Source: Sneathiellales bacterium
Lineage (GTDB): Bacteria > Pseudomonadota > Alphaproteobacteria > JANQFL01
DNA length: 39,187 nt
NCBI GenBank assembly: GCA_028277845.1
Contig: JANQFL010000061.1
Location: forward strand, 1 to 39,187
Reading direction: 5' to 3'
Shown here: positions 27,934-35,019 of the stretch, piece by piece
Numbering within the stretch: position 1 is the stretch's first letter
Layout of the letters: each line of letters opens with the position of its first letter
Notes under the pieces: generated by a model
The model's database searches: none
The model's input: only the letters and a program-made list of their open reading frames with translations
What the model was told of the DNA's origin: nothing
Program-made: the position numbers and the translations under genes

Positions 27934-27949
27934 GCAAAATGGATGCCAG
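27934..27949 (-). promoter_or_regulatory. Predicted sigma54 (-24/-12) promoter of the importer operon
   Basis: On the minus strand CTGGCAT-N5-TTTGCT gives TGGCA at -24 and TTGC at -12, with the invariant GG (27947-27946) and GC (27935-27934) twelve bases apart. The start point would be near 27922, leaving a leader of about 70 bases. It lies just downstream of the gene for a sigma54 activator and a palindrome that could be its upstream activating site. Confidence 0.82.
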
Positions 27950-28037
27950 CCGCACCGGACGATTCCTCGGCGAATGTTTTCTTATTGTTTAGAGAGAGTT
28001 AGCTGTTTCCAACCGGTTCGGGTTACACGGCGCATCC

Positions 28038-28053
28038 TATTCAATATTGAATA
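28038..28053. promoter_or_regulatory. Predicted upstream activating site of the sigma54 activator (copy 1)
   Basis: TATTCAATATTGAATA is a perfect 16-bp palindrome whose centre is about 99 bases upstream of the -24 element of the importer promoter, a usual distance for an enhancer-binding protein site. The core ATTCAA-N2-TTGAAT recurs at 29508-29521. Confidence 0.78.
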
Positions 28054-28064
28054 TCTTGCTTCGG

Positions 28065-29489
28065 TTATTCACCGTTGGATACGCCGTTGCGGACCAGACC
28101 GTGCTTCTTGAACAGCCGGGCGACGGTCGGCTGCGACACGCCGAGCGCTTGGGCGACGTCAACCTGGCGGCCGTGTTTGTCCATGGTGTCGATCAGAATC
28201 TCCCGTTCCACTTCGTCGAGAGCGTCCTCCAGCCGGGCCGGACGGGCACGCGGCCGGAGCGACGGCGACGCGTCACGCACGTCCTGGGGCAAATCGTCGG
28301 GTTGGATGCGCTCGCCGTCGCACAGCACGTAGGACCGCTCCAGTACGTTCTGCAGTTGCCGCACATTGCCGGGGAAGTCGTAACGGCACAGCAGGTCCAT
28401 GGTCTCGCGGCTGACCGTACGCCGGACACCGTAGCGCTCGTTCAGGGTATCCAGATAGGCCCGGACCAGCGGCGGAATATCGGCCGGCCGGGCATGCAGC
28501 GACGGCAGCGTAAGCGGCACGACGTTGAGGCGGAACCACAGGTCCTCTCGGAATTCGCCCGCGCCGACCAGATCGGGGATCTGCTTGTTGGTGGCGGCGA
28601 TCAGACGTACATCGACCTGCTGCACCCGGGTGCCGCCGACCGGAATGAAGCTTTGTGTGTCGAGAAACGTCAGCAGCTTGACCTGCAACGGCATGGCCAG
28701 GGCGTCGATTTCGTCGAGGAACACAGTGCCGCCGTTGGCGGCGTCCAAAAGGCCGGGCTTTCCGCCTTTTTGCGCCCCGGTGAAAGCACCCGGCGCATAA
28801 CCGAATAGCTCCGCTTCGAGCAACGTTGAAGGAATGGCACCGCAGTTCAAGGAGAGGAAAGGCTTGTCGGCGCGACCCGAGCTTTCGTGGATCACCTTGG
28901 CGATCAGTCCCTTACCGCTGCCCGAGGGCCCGGTAATCAGCACCGTCGTGTCGAACTGGGCCACCTTGAGCGCGGTGTCGAGCACCTTCTCCATCGCCGC
29001 GCTTTCGGCGACGATTTCGGTCAGCTTGAGTTCCTTCATCTTCAACGCCAGCAATTCCGAGTTGATCTTGCTGGCGAGCTGCTGGCTCTTCTCCAGTTCG
29101 GACCGCAGGATGTTCAACTCGGTCAGGTCGCGTTCGGTACCGACCACGTAGATGATCTTGCCGTCGTCGTCGAACACCGGCACGCCGTTGACCAGCAGGG
29201 TGCGGCCGGACTTGACCTTCTGATTGATGGCCACGGGTCCGCGGGACTTCAGCACCAGCGACGTCACGTCGTGATCGAAATTGCCCATGCCGAGCAGTTC
29301 GGACACCAGCTTGCCGCAAACCTCGGCCCGGTCGATTTCATTGAGCTCCTCGCAGGCCTTATTGATCCACAACAGCCGAGGCGTGGCGTCGCAGATCCAC
29401 AAGCCGTCCGACAGGGCCTCGAACAGGCTGTCGATCTGCTTGACCTCGTCCGCCCCCAAGGCGTCGGCCAAATCGAACCCCCGCGCCAT
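28065..29489 (-). CDS. Sigma54-dependent transcriptional activator, PAS-AAA+-HTH
   Basis: The 474-residue bacterial enhancer-binding protein has a PAS sensor at about 20-125, a short coiled linker, then an AAA+ domain with Walker A GPSGSGKG (187-194), the sigma54-contact loop GAFTGA (234-239), Walker B GTVFLDEID and a DLWFRLNVV sensor region. A C-terminal Fis/TyrR-type HTH is QVDVAQALGVSQPTVARLF. No receiver domain is present, so the PAS domain or a ligand must provide the signal. It lies upstream of the importer operon on the same strand. A -24/-12 promoter and palindrome lie between them, and a second palindrome lies just upstream of its own gene, suggesting autoregulation. Confidence 0.94.
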   Translation of the reverse strand: MARGFDLADALGADEVKQIDSLFEALSDGLWICDATPRLLWINKACEELNEIDRAEVCGKLVSELLGMGNFDHDVTSLVLKSRGPVAINQKVKSGRTLLVNGVPVFDDDGKIIYVVGTERDLTELNILRSELEKSQQLASKINSELLALKMKELKLTEIVAESAAMEKVLDTALKVAQFDTTVLITGPSGSGKGLIAKVIHESSGRADKPFLSLNCGAIPSTLLEAELFGYAPGAFTGAQKGGKPGLLDAANGGTVFLDEIDALAMPLQVKLLTFLDTQSFIPVGGTRVQQVDVRLIAATNKQIPDLVGAGEFREDLWFRLNVVPLTLPSLHARPADIPPLVRAYLDTLNERYGVRRTVSRETMDLLCRYDFPGNVRQLQNVLERSYVLCDGERIQPDDLPQDVRDASPSLRPRARPARLEDALDEVEREILIDTMDKHGRQVDVAQALGVSQPTVARLFKKHGLVRNGVSNGE

Positions 29490-29507
29490 GACCGCCTCCT
29501 ATTCATT

Positions 29508-29521
29508 ATTCAATTTTGAAT
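29508..29521. promoter_or_regulatory. Predicted activator binding site, copy 2 (between activator and desulfinase-like gene)
   Basis: ATTCAA-TT-TTGAAT has the same arms and spacing as the site at 28038-28053. It lies 19 bases upstream of the activator start and 114 bases before the divergent acyl-CoA dehydrogenase-fold gene, so it could serve both. An additional half-site ATTCA lies at 29501-29505. Confidence 0.75.
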
Positions 29522-29568
29522 TATAGAACAGACCCGGCTCAAAACCAGCCGAAATATGGGACTGATCT

Positions 29569-29583
29569 CGGCTTCACCATTGC
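29569..29583 (+). promoter_or_regulatory. Possible sigma54 promoter of the desulfinase-like gene
   Basis: CGGC-N7-TTGC keeps the invariant GG (29570-29571) and GC (29582-29583) at the correct spacing, but the -24 element departs from consensus TGGCAC. It lies about 55 bases downstream of the palindrome centre and 52 bases before the ATG. Weak on its own; context raises it. Confidence 0.4.
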
Positions 29584-29634
29584 CCAGCCGCCATCGCGAG
29601 GCTAGCTTGCCGACACAATCAGGAGGCGTTTCCC

Positions 29635-30834
29635 ATGTTCGACTTGACCCCGACCCAGAAAGAGATCCAGGCCACCGCGCGGGCTCTGGCCCGCGACAAG
29701 ATCGCGCCGCGCGCGGCCGAGGTTGACCGCACCGAAGAGTATCCCTGGGACAATGTCCGGGCACTGACCGACGCCGGCTTCATGGGCATGACCATACCCA
29801 CCGAATACGGCGGGCAGGGTGCGAGCTATCTGGATGCCGTGTTGGTCATCGAGGAAATGGCCAAAGTCTGCGGCGTGACCGGCCGCATCGCCGTCGAGGC
29901 CAACATGGGCGCCATCGGCGCGGTCATGAAGTACGGTTCCGAAAAACAGAAACGCCTCGGCGCCGAGTTGGTGCTGGCCGGCGACAAGCCGGCCATCTGC
30001 ATCACCGAACCGGGTGCCGGCAGCGCCGCGACGCAAATGACCACCCGGGCCGACAAGCAGGGCGACACCTATGTCATCAACGGCCGCAAGCACTGGATCA
30101 CCGGCGGCGGTGTGTCGAAGTTCCACCTCATTTTCGCACGGGTGTTCGAGGATGGCGAGGAACAGGGCATCGCCGGCTTCATTGCCGTGCGCGACGAGGC
30201 GCCGGGCCTGGTCATCGGCACCCGCGAACCGGCCATGGGCCTGCGCGGCATTCCGGAAACCGAAGTGTTGTTCGAGGACCTGGAAGTGCCGGCGGACATG
30301 GCGCTGATACCGCCGACGGGCATCCGTCGCGGCTTCGCCGGGCTGATGAACGCCTACAACGGCCAACGGGTCGGCGCCGGCACCGTCGCCATGGGCGTGG
30401 CGCAAGGCGCCTACGAGCAGGCTCTGGACTACAGCCAGACCCGCGAACAGTTCGGCCGGCCGATCTGTGAATTCCAGGGCCTGCAATGGATGCTGGTCGA
30501 CATGGAGACCAAGCTGCAGGCGGCGCGGCTGATGCTGCACAACGCCGCCGCCAGCGCCGAAGCGCCCGACAGCGGCGGCTTCCCCGACGTCAAACTGGCG
30601 GCCCAGGCCAAGATCCTGGCGTCCGAATCCGCCATCCAGGTCACGACGGATGCGCTGCAGGTGTTCGGCGCCGCCGGCTACTCCCGCAACCTGCCGCTGG
30701 AACGCATGGCCCGCGACGCCCGCATGTTCACCATCGGCGGCGGCACGGCGCAGATCCTGCGCACCGTCGTGGCCACAAAAATCCTCGACCGCAAACTGCC
30801 GCAAACCCGGGATGGCTATGCGGGGATGTCGTGA
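29635..30834 (+). CDS. acd: Acyl-CoA dehydrogenase-fold protein, predicted 3-sulfinopropionyl-CoA desulfinase
   Basis: This 399-residue flavoprotein has the full ACAD layout: helical N-domain, CITEPGAGS FAD-binding beta segment, TREQFGRPI motif and C-terminal helices ending GYSRNLPLERMARDARMFTI. Both usual catalytic-base positions are changed. Helix G reads YNGQRV with Gln244 where isovaleryl-CoA dehydrogenase has Glu, and the YEGT position reads GGGT with Gly369. Arg84 is present in GVTGRIAVE. In the 3SP-CoA desulfinase of Advenella mimigardefordensis the corresponding positions are Gln246, Gly366 and essential Arg84. I therefore predict C-S cleavage that releases sulfite and propionyl-CoA rather than dehydrogenation. 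AGGAGG lies nine bases before the ATG. It is divergent from the sigma54 activator and near a TauE/SafE exporter operon. Confidence 0.85.
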   Translation: MFDLTPTQKEIQATARALARDKIAPRAAEVDRTEEYPWDNVRALTDAGFMGMTIPTEYGGQGASYLDAVLVIEEMAKVCGVTGRIAVEANMGAIGAVMKYGSEKQKRLGAELVLAGDKPAICITEPGAGSAATQMTTRADKQGDTYVINGRKHWITGGGVSKFHLIFARVFEDGEEQGIAGFIAVRDEAPGLVIGTREPAMGLRGIPETEVLFEDLEVPADMALIPPTGIRRGFAGLMNAYNGQRVGAGTVAMGVAQGAYEQALDYSQTREQFGRPICEFQGLQWMLVDMETKLQAARLMLHNAAASAEAPDSGGFPDVKLAAQAKILASESAIQVTTDALQVFGAAGYSRNLPLERMARDARMFTIGGGTAQILRTVVATKILDRKLPQTRDGYAGMS

Positions 30835-30873
30835 GGATCACGCAACATAGAGTGTCGTCAAAACAGTTTCGAA

Positions 30874-31245
30874 CTATGGCCAGTCCTTCGCGCCGTCGGC
30901 GAAGTCGTCCGCTTGCGGATTGACGATGCAGAACCGGTGTCCCGTCGGTGCTTCCATCACGGTCCAGCGCTTGATGCGGGCCACCACCGTGGCGCCGAGG
31001 GCTTCCAGACGCGCGACTTCGGCCGCCTGATCGTCGCTTTCGATGTCGATGTGCACCCGCGGCGCATGGTCCACGGCCTGCAACAGCACGATGCCATCCG
31101 ACGTACCTTCGATCACGGCGTACTTTCCGTCATCGTCCAATTCCGCCGTGCCGCCGAGCGCGCCTTCCCAAAACTTGCAGGCGTCCGCCAGGTCGTCGGT
31201 TTGGCAATCGATCACGATGATCCGCCGTCTGGATTTATGGGCCAT
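30874..31245 (-). CDS. VOC-family (glyoxalase-like) protein
   Basis: The 123-residue protein has one beta-alpha-beta-beta-beta pair typical of small VOC proteins: an N-terminal IIVIDCQTDDLADACKFWEGALG and a C-terminal RWTVMEAPTGHRFCIVNP. RVHIDIESDD in the middle resembles the second module's start. The metal-ligand set is incomplete compared with true glyoxalase I, so catalytic function is unclear. It converges on the acyl-CoA dehydrogenase-fold gene with a 39-base gap. Its promoter probably lies in the 208-base gap upstream. Confidence 0.8.
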   Translation of the reverse strand: MAHKSRRRIIVIDCQTDDLADACKFWEGALGGTAELDDDGKYAVIEGTSDGIVLLQAVDHAPRVHIDIESDDQAAEVARLEALGATVVARIKRWTVMEAPTGHRFCIVNPQADDFADGAKDWP

Positions 31246-31333
31246 GTCTTCCCCGTCCCCGTCGTTGTGGACGGCAACATTAGACGGCTATCGTCATCTC
31301 AATCAAACGAAAGCGGCCTCCGGCCACCGGTCA

Positions 31334-31453
31334 ATCCTCTTTGACGATGGTGCGCGGGCCGGTGACGTTGCCGACGGTGCGGCCCCACAGGCGCTGGCGG
31401 TAGCGGCGGACGGCGGGCGGATAGAAGAAACGCCGCCCCCCAATGACGATGGG
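31334..31453 (-). other. Short open frame downstream of ridA, possible small protein or gene remnant
   Basis: Directly after the ridA stop, the same frame stays open for about 39 codons to a TGA at 31334-31336. It encodes a basic, non-random-looking peptide that includes RRFFYPPAVRRYRQRLWG and ends GPRTIVKED. No ATG, GTG or TTG with a ribosome binding site is present; only ATC or ATT could start it. It may be the 3' remnant of a lost gene. I do not recognise it. Confidence 0.25.
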
Positions 31454-31804
31454 TTACTTGGCCGCCATCACCATGATCTCGACCTTCCAGTCCGGCGCGG
31501 CCAGCGCGCTGCACAGGCCCGCCCGCACCGGCGGGTTCGCCGGATCGATCCAGGCATCCCAGACCGCGTTCATGGCATCGAAGTTGCGCATATCGGTGAC
31601 CCAGAGCTGCGCCCACAGCAGTTTCGACTTGTCGCTGCCGCACTCGGCCAGAAGTTTATCGATCTTCGCCAGGATCTGTTCGGTCTGTGTCGCCGTATCG
31701 GCGTTCAAGTCGTCACCGACCTGGCCGGCAAGATAGATGACGCCGTTGTGTTCCACGGCCTGACTCATGCGTGGGCCGATATGATGGCGCGTAATGTCAC
31801 TCAT
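31454..31804 (-). CDS. RidA/YjgF-family protein (reactive imine deaminase or relative)
   Basis: This 116-residue protein has the RidA fold pattern: an early VIYLAGQVGDDL strand, a TQTEQILAKIDKLLAECGSDKSKLLWAQLWVTDM region and the ligand-binding arginine in PPVRAGLCSALA. The family hydrolyses reactive enamines and imines formed by PLP enzymes; some members act in catabolic operons. GGAG lies eight bases before the ATG. It lies 77 bases after the PPOX gene and is probably transcribed with it. Confidence 0.9.
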   Translation of the reverse strand: MSDITRHHIGPRMSQAVEHNGVIYLAGQVGDDLNADTATQTEQILAKIDKLLAECGSDKSKLLWAQLWVTDMRNFDAMNAVWDAWIDPANPPVRAGLCSALAAPDWKVEIMVMAAK

Positions 31805-31881
31805 CGCACTGTCTCCTTATGCGTTTCCATTGAACCGGTGTTGTAAAATGAACTGCCGAAGCGGCAGCGACCGCGGCGCAG

Positions 31882-32493
31882 TCAATACAGGACCTTGCTG
31901 TAGCGCTCCACCATGACGGCCTGATCTTCAGGCGGTTCGTCATGGCCGATCTGATCCTTGAGCATCTGTCCCATGGACGGCAGCACGGAGCGCTCGACCT
32001 GTGCATCCGGATCCCAAAGGCGGGACCGCATCAGCGCCTTGGCGCAATGCAGATAGGCCTCGCCGACCGTAACCACCATCACCGTTGCCGGCAGCTTGCC
32101 GTCAACGGCAAACCGTTGTCTGAGGTCCTCGTCGTCGCGGATTTCCGCCGTACCGTTGATACGCAATATCTCGTCCACGCCGGGGATCAGGAACATCAAT
32201 CCGACAATCGGATTGTCGATGAGGTTGCTCATGGTATCGAGGCGGTTGTTACCCGGCCGGTCGGGAATGGCCAAGGTCCTGTCGTCAAGTACCTGGACGA
32301 AGCCTGGTGCATCCCCTTTGGGCGAAACATCGCCCAATCCGTCCCGGCCTTGCGACGAAATGACCAGAAATGGCGAAAGCGCGATGAACCGCCGGCAATG
32401 GACTTCCAAACGGCCCAGCACCTTGGTGACGGCACGTCCCGTGGCCGGACGATAGATCCGCCGCAGCGCTTCGACACTTTCGATTTTCGCCAT
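31882..32493 (-). CDS. Pyridoxamine-5'-phosphate-oxidase-fold flavoprotein (MSMEG_1061-like)
   Basis: The 203-residue protein has the split-barrel FMN-binding fold: FIALSPFLVISSQGRDGLGDVSPKGD, LAIPDRPGNNRLDTMSNLIDNPIVGLMFLIPG and LRINGTAEI. It lacks the pyridoxine-specific residues I would expect of PdxH, so it is assigned to the PPOX-like flavoproteins of unknown substrate. ATG 32493 has GGGAG seven bases upstream and is preferred over the longer frame to 32532. Divergent from the membrane protein gene, with palindromic operator-like DNA between them. Confidence 0.85.
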   Translation of the reverse strand: MAKIESVEALRRIYRPATGRAVTKVLGRLEVHCRRFIALSPFLVISSQGRDGLGDVSPKGDAPGFVQVLDDRTLAIPDRPGNNRLDTMSNLIDNPIVGLMFLIPGVDEILRINGTAEIRDDEDLRQRFAVDGKLPATVMVVTVGEAYLHCAKALMRSRLWDPDAQVERSVLPSMGQMLKDQIGHDEPPEDQAVMVERYSKVLY

Positions 32494-32536
32494 TCCGCAT
32501 CTCCCTGATCGTTGTCGCAGGCACCCTAACAAAGTT

Positions 32537-32549
32537 GCGAATCATTCGC
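32537..32549. promoter_or_regulatory. Candidate Fur-type palindrome
   Basis: GCGAAT-C-ATTCGC is a perfect 6-1-6 palindrome 44 bases upstream of the PPOX gene start. The form resembles Fur/Mur boxes (GCRAAT-N-ATTYGC) of Proteobacteria. Neither neighbour is an obvious iron gene, so the assignment is tentative. Confidence 0.45.
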
Positions 32550-32553
32550 GACT

Positions 32554-32576
32554 ATTGTTTCGTCAGTGGAAACAAT
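32554..32576. promoter_or_regulatory. Candidate operator: 8-7-8 inverted repeat
   Basis: ATTGTTTC-N7-GAAACAAT is a perfect inverted repeat five bases after the previous palindrome, in the divergent promoter region between the PPOX gene and the membrane protein gene. The size fits a TetR- or LysR-type dimer site. The regulator is not in the window. Confidence 0.5.
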
Positions 32577-32662
32577 TCGTTGCTTAAGGGCCGGGTTATC
32601 ACCGCGCCCCGCCGTCTTTACCTAGTTTCTACCGACAACGTCAGACACGTAACGCAGGCTCC

Positions 32663-33520
32663 ATGACCGGCAATCCCGTTCTCTTCGATATTTTGGCTGT
32701 CCTGGCCGCGGGCTTCACTCTCGCCGGCGTGCTGTATTGGACCGTCGACCGGCGTGTGGGCAGCCACTACGCCGCAATAACCGGCGGTCTGGTGTTTCTG
32801 CTTGCGTTTTATCTTGCCTACGACCGCTTGCCGTCTTTCCCCCCGCGCGGGTCGACCAACAAAGTCTTCTATCTCAGCCTGGCCGGCCTCATCGCGGGCC
32901 TCGTTGTCGAGCGATTGCCCCACCGGGACCGGGTGGTCAAAGCCGCCGCTGTCCTGGTGCCGTTGGCCGTTGCTGTCTGGATCGCTTGGCCACGCTTGGC
33001 ACGGGGCATCGATGCGCAGTTGCTGACACTGCTGGCCATCGGCTGGATGGCCGGGACCCTACTGCTGTGGCGGCTCTGGGACATGCGCGCGTCACCGGAA
33101 GTACCATGGATCGTGTTGCTGGTATTCGCGTTGGGCCTGGCACCGCTCACACAATTGGGGGCGTCGGTCGGTACGATGATGCTGGCACTGGCGTTTGCAG
33201 CCGGCCTCGGCGGAATCGCATTGTGGAACTTCCCGACGCCGCGCATCGCGTTTACCGCGCCGCCGCTGCTAGGGGGTGCGCTCGGTTTGATTGGCGCCAC
33301 CGACACCCTGCTGCTGATTTCCCAGAAGATCAACCTGGTCGGCCTTGGCGTCCTGCTTCTGGTCGTTTTCGCCAACCGTTTTCTGACCATTGCCAAAGTC
33401 CAAGCCCGCTTACCCGGACCCGCGAGTACGCAGGTCGTGCTCACCGCGGTCGTCGCCATTCCTGCCGCCATCGCGGTGGCCACAGCGTTTGTTTTTTCTC
33501 CACCCGCGACACCGTACTGA
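32663..33520 (+). CDS. Polytopic membrane protein of unknown function
   Basis: The 285-residue protein is almost entirely hydrophobic, with about eight or nine predicted TM helices separated by short loops. A charged segment RGSTNKVFY lies between the second and third helices, and the last helix ends in SPPATPY. I do not recognise the family. It starts at ATG 32663 and is followed 22 bases later by a yceI gene, so the two are probably co-transcribed. Base composition and codon use look like its neighbours. Confidence 0.75.
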   Translation: MTGNPVLFDILAVLAAGFTLAGVLYWTVDRRVGSHYAAITGGLVFLLAFYLAYDRLPSFPPRGSTNKVFYLSLAGLIAGLVVERLPHRDRVVKAAAVLVPLAVAVWIAWPRLARGIDAQLLTLLAIGWMAGTLLLWRLWDMRASPEVPWIVLLVFALGLAPLTQLGASVGTMMLALAFAAGLGGIALWNFPTPRIAFTAPPLLGGALGLIGATDTLLLISQKINLVGLGVLLLVVFANRFLTIAKVQARLPGPASTQVVLTAVVAIPAAIAVATAFVFSPPATPY

Positions 33521-33542
33521 CCCCAACGAAAGGATCCCGTTC

Positions 33543-34127
33543 ATGAACAAGACCACTTCCACGATTGTCGCCCTCGCGCTATCCGCAGGCATTGGCCTGA
33601 CGTCGGCCATGCCGGCCAACGCGGCAACTTTTGAGATCGACCCGACGCACAGCAATATCGTCTTCCTCGTCGACCACCTGGGATACTCCCGTATGGTCGG
33701 CCAGTTTCAGGACTGGGGCGGCAGCTTCGATTTTGATGAAACCAAGCCGGAAACCTCCTCGATCCAACTCATTATCAAGACGGAGAGCGTCGACACCGAT
33801 CACGCCAAACGGGACGACCACCTGCGCTCGCCCGATTTCTTCAACGCGGTCGAATTTCCGGAACTGACGTTCAAAAGCACCGCCGTCAAGGTCACCGGAA
33901 AGAACACCGGCGAATTGACGGGAGACGTCACCTTGCTCGGCGTGACCAAACCGGTGACACTCGACGTGACCTTCAACAAGGCAGCCAACAATCCGTGGGG
34001 CCAGTTCGTCGCCGGATTCTCCGCGACCGGATCGCTCAAGCGTTCCGAATTCGGCATGACGACCATGCTCGGTGGCCTGGGCGACAAAATCGATCTGATC
34101 ATTGAAGTCGAAGGCGAACGACAGTAA
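33543..34127 (+). CDS. YceI-family periplasmic lipid-binding protein
   Basis: The 194-residue protein has a signal peptide (MNKTTSTIVALALSAGIGL and AMPANA cleavage). The lipocalin-like YceI domain follows: FEIDPTHSNIVFLVDHLGYSRMVGQF, KRDDHLRSPDFFNAVEFPELTFKS and the closing RSEFGMTTMLGGLGDKIDLIIEVEG. Members bind polyisoprenoid-type lipids in the periplasm and respond to stress or acid. AAAGGA lies ten bases before the ATG. Confidence 0.93.
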   Translation: MNKTTSTIVALALSAGIGLTSAMPANAATFEIDPTHSNIVFLVDHLGYSRMVGQFQDWGGSFDFDETKPETSSIQLIIKTESVDTDHAKRDDHLRSPDFFNAVEFPELTFKSTAVKVTGKNTGELTGDVTLLGVTKPVTLDVTFNKAANNPWGQFVAGFSATGSLKRSEFGMTTMLGGLGDKIDLIIEVEGERQ

Positions 34128-34162
34128 TCGCGATTGGTTCCACATCCGAGAAGACTCCGGCC

Positions 34163-34942
34163 ATGACCTCACCCGTACTGCCAAGCATCTTTGTTTCACA
34201 CGGGTCACCGACCCTACCGTTCGAGGATGTACCGGCACGGGACTTCATGGCCGGTCTGGCGGGACGATTACCCCGTCCCGCCGCCATCCTTTCTGTGACC
34301 GCCCACTGGTGTACGGAAAGACCAACGGCCGGCACTGCCGCGAAGCCGGAGACGATCCACGATTTCTATGGCTTCCCCGATGCTCTTTACGAAATGTCCT
34401 ATCCCTCCCCCGGCGCACCGGATGTCGGACGCCGCGCCGTTGCATTGTTGAACGACGCCGGGATAACGGCCGGGGAAGATGGCCGGCGTGGCCTCGATCA
34501 CGGCACCTGGTCGCCCCTCACCGTGATCTACCCGGATGCCGATATCCCGGTCGCCCAGTTGTCGGTTCAGCCCAACGCCGATGCCGCCCATCACATGGCG
34601 GTGGGGCGGGCGCTTGCGCCTTTGCGGCGGGAGGGCGTGCTGATCATCGCCAGCGGCGGCGCCGTACACAACCTGTACGAATTCCGCAACGGCATACACG
34701 AAACCCCATCCTGGGCCGCAGCCTTTGACAATTGGTTGATCGACGCCGTCGGACGGGGCGACACCGAGGCGTTGATGGACTGGCACGCACGGTCACCCGA
34801 ACCCGGCCGGGCCCACCCGGCCGACGAACATCTCATGCCGCTTTTTGTCGCCTACGGTGCCGGCGGATCCCGCCCCGGCACCACACTGCACCGCAGTTTC
34901 ACTTACGGCAGCCTGAGCATGACGGCGTTTGCGTTTTCTTAG
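34163..34942 (+). CDS. Class III extradiol dioxygenase, DODA/YgiD type
   Basis: This 259-residue enzyme keeps the DODA-type metal and acid-base histidines: His13 in VSHGSP, His48 in SVTAHW, His113 in GLDHGTW and His169 in SGGAVHNL, plus the C-terminal HPADEHLMPLFVA stretch. The family cleaves catechol-type rings such as 4,5-DOPA and uses a non-haem metal. It lies 35 bases after yceI and may be in the same transcript. Substrate is not evident from sequence. Confidence 0.9.
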   Translation: MTSPVLPSIFVSHGSPTLPFEDVPARDFMAGLAGRLPRPAAILSVTAHWCTERPTAGTAAKPETIHDFYGFPDALYEMSYPSPGAPDVGRRAVALLNDAGITAGEDGRRGLDHGTWSPLTVIYPDADIPVAQLSVQPNADAAHHMAVGRALAPLRREGVLIIASGGAVHNLYEFRNGIHETPSWAAAFDNWLIDAVGRGDTEALMDWHARSPEPGRAHPADEHLMPLFVAYGAGGSRPGTTLHRSFTYGSLSMTAFAFS

Positions 34943-35019
34943 ACGACACGGTTCGGACCTGACTTCCCGGCCCCCAACGGATACCATGATCCATGGTGTT
35001 ACCTGCGGGAGGACATCAC

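Noticed and set aside
29602-30804. Minus-strand frame of 400 codons opposite the acyl-CoA dehydrogenase-fold gene
   Set aside because: Shadow frame: no known domain, and the plus-strand gene has a ribosome binding site and full ACAD motifs.
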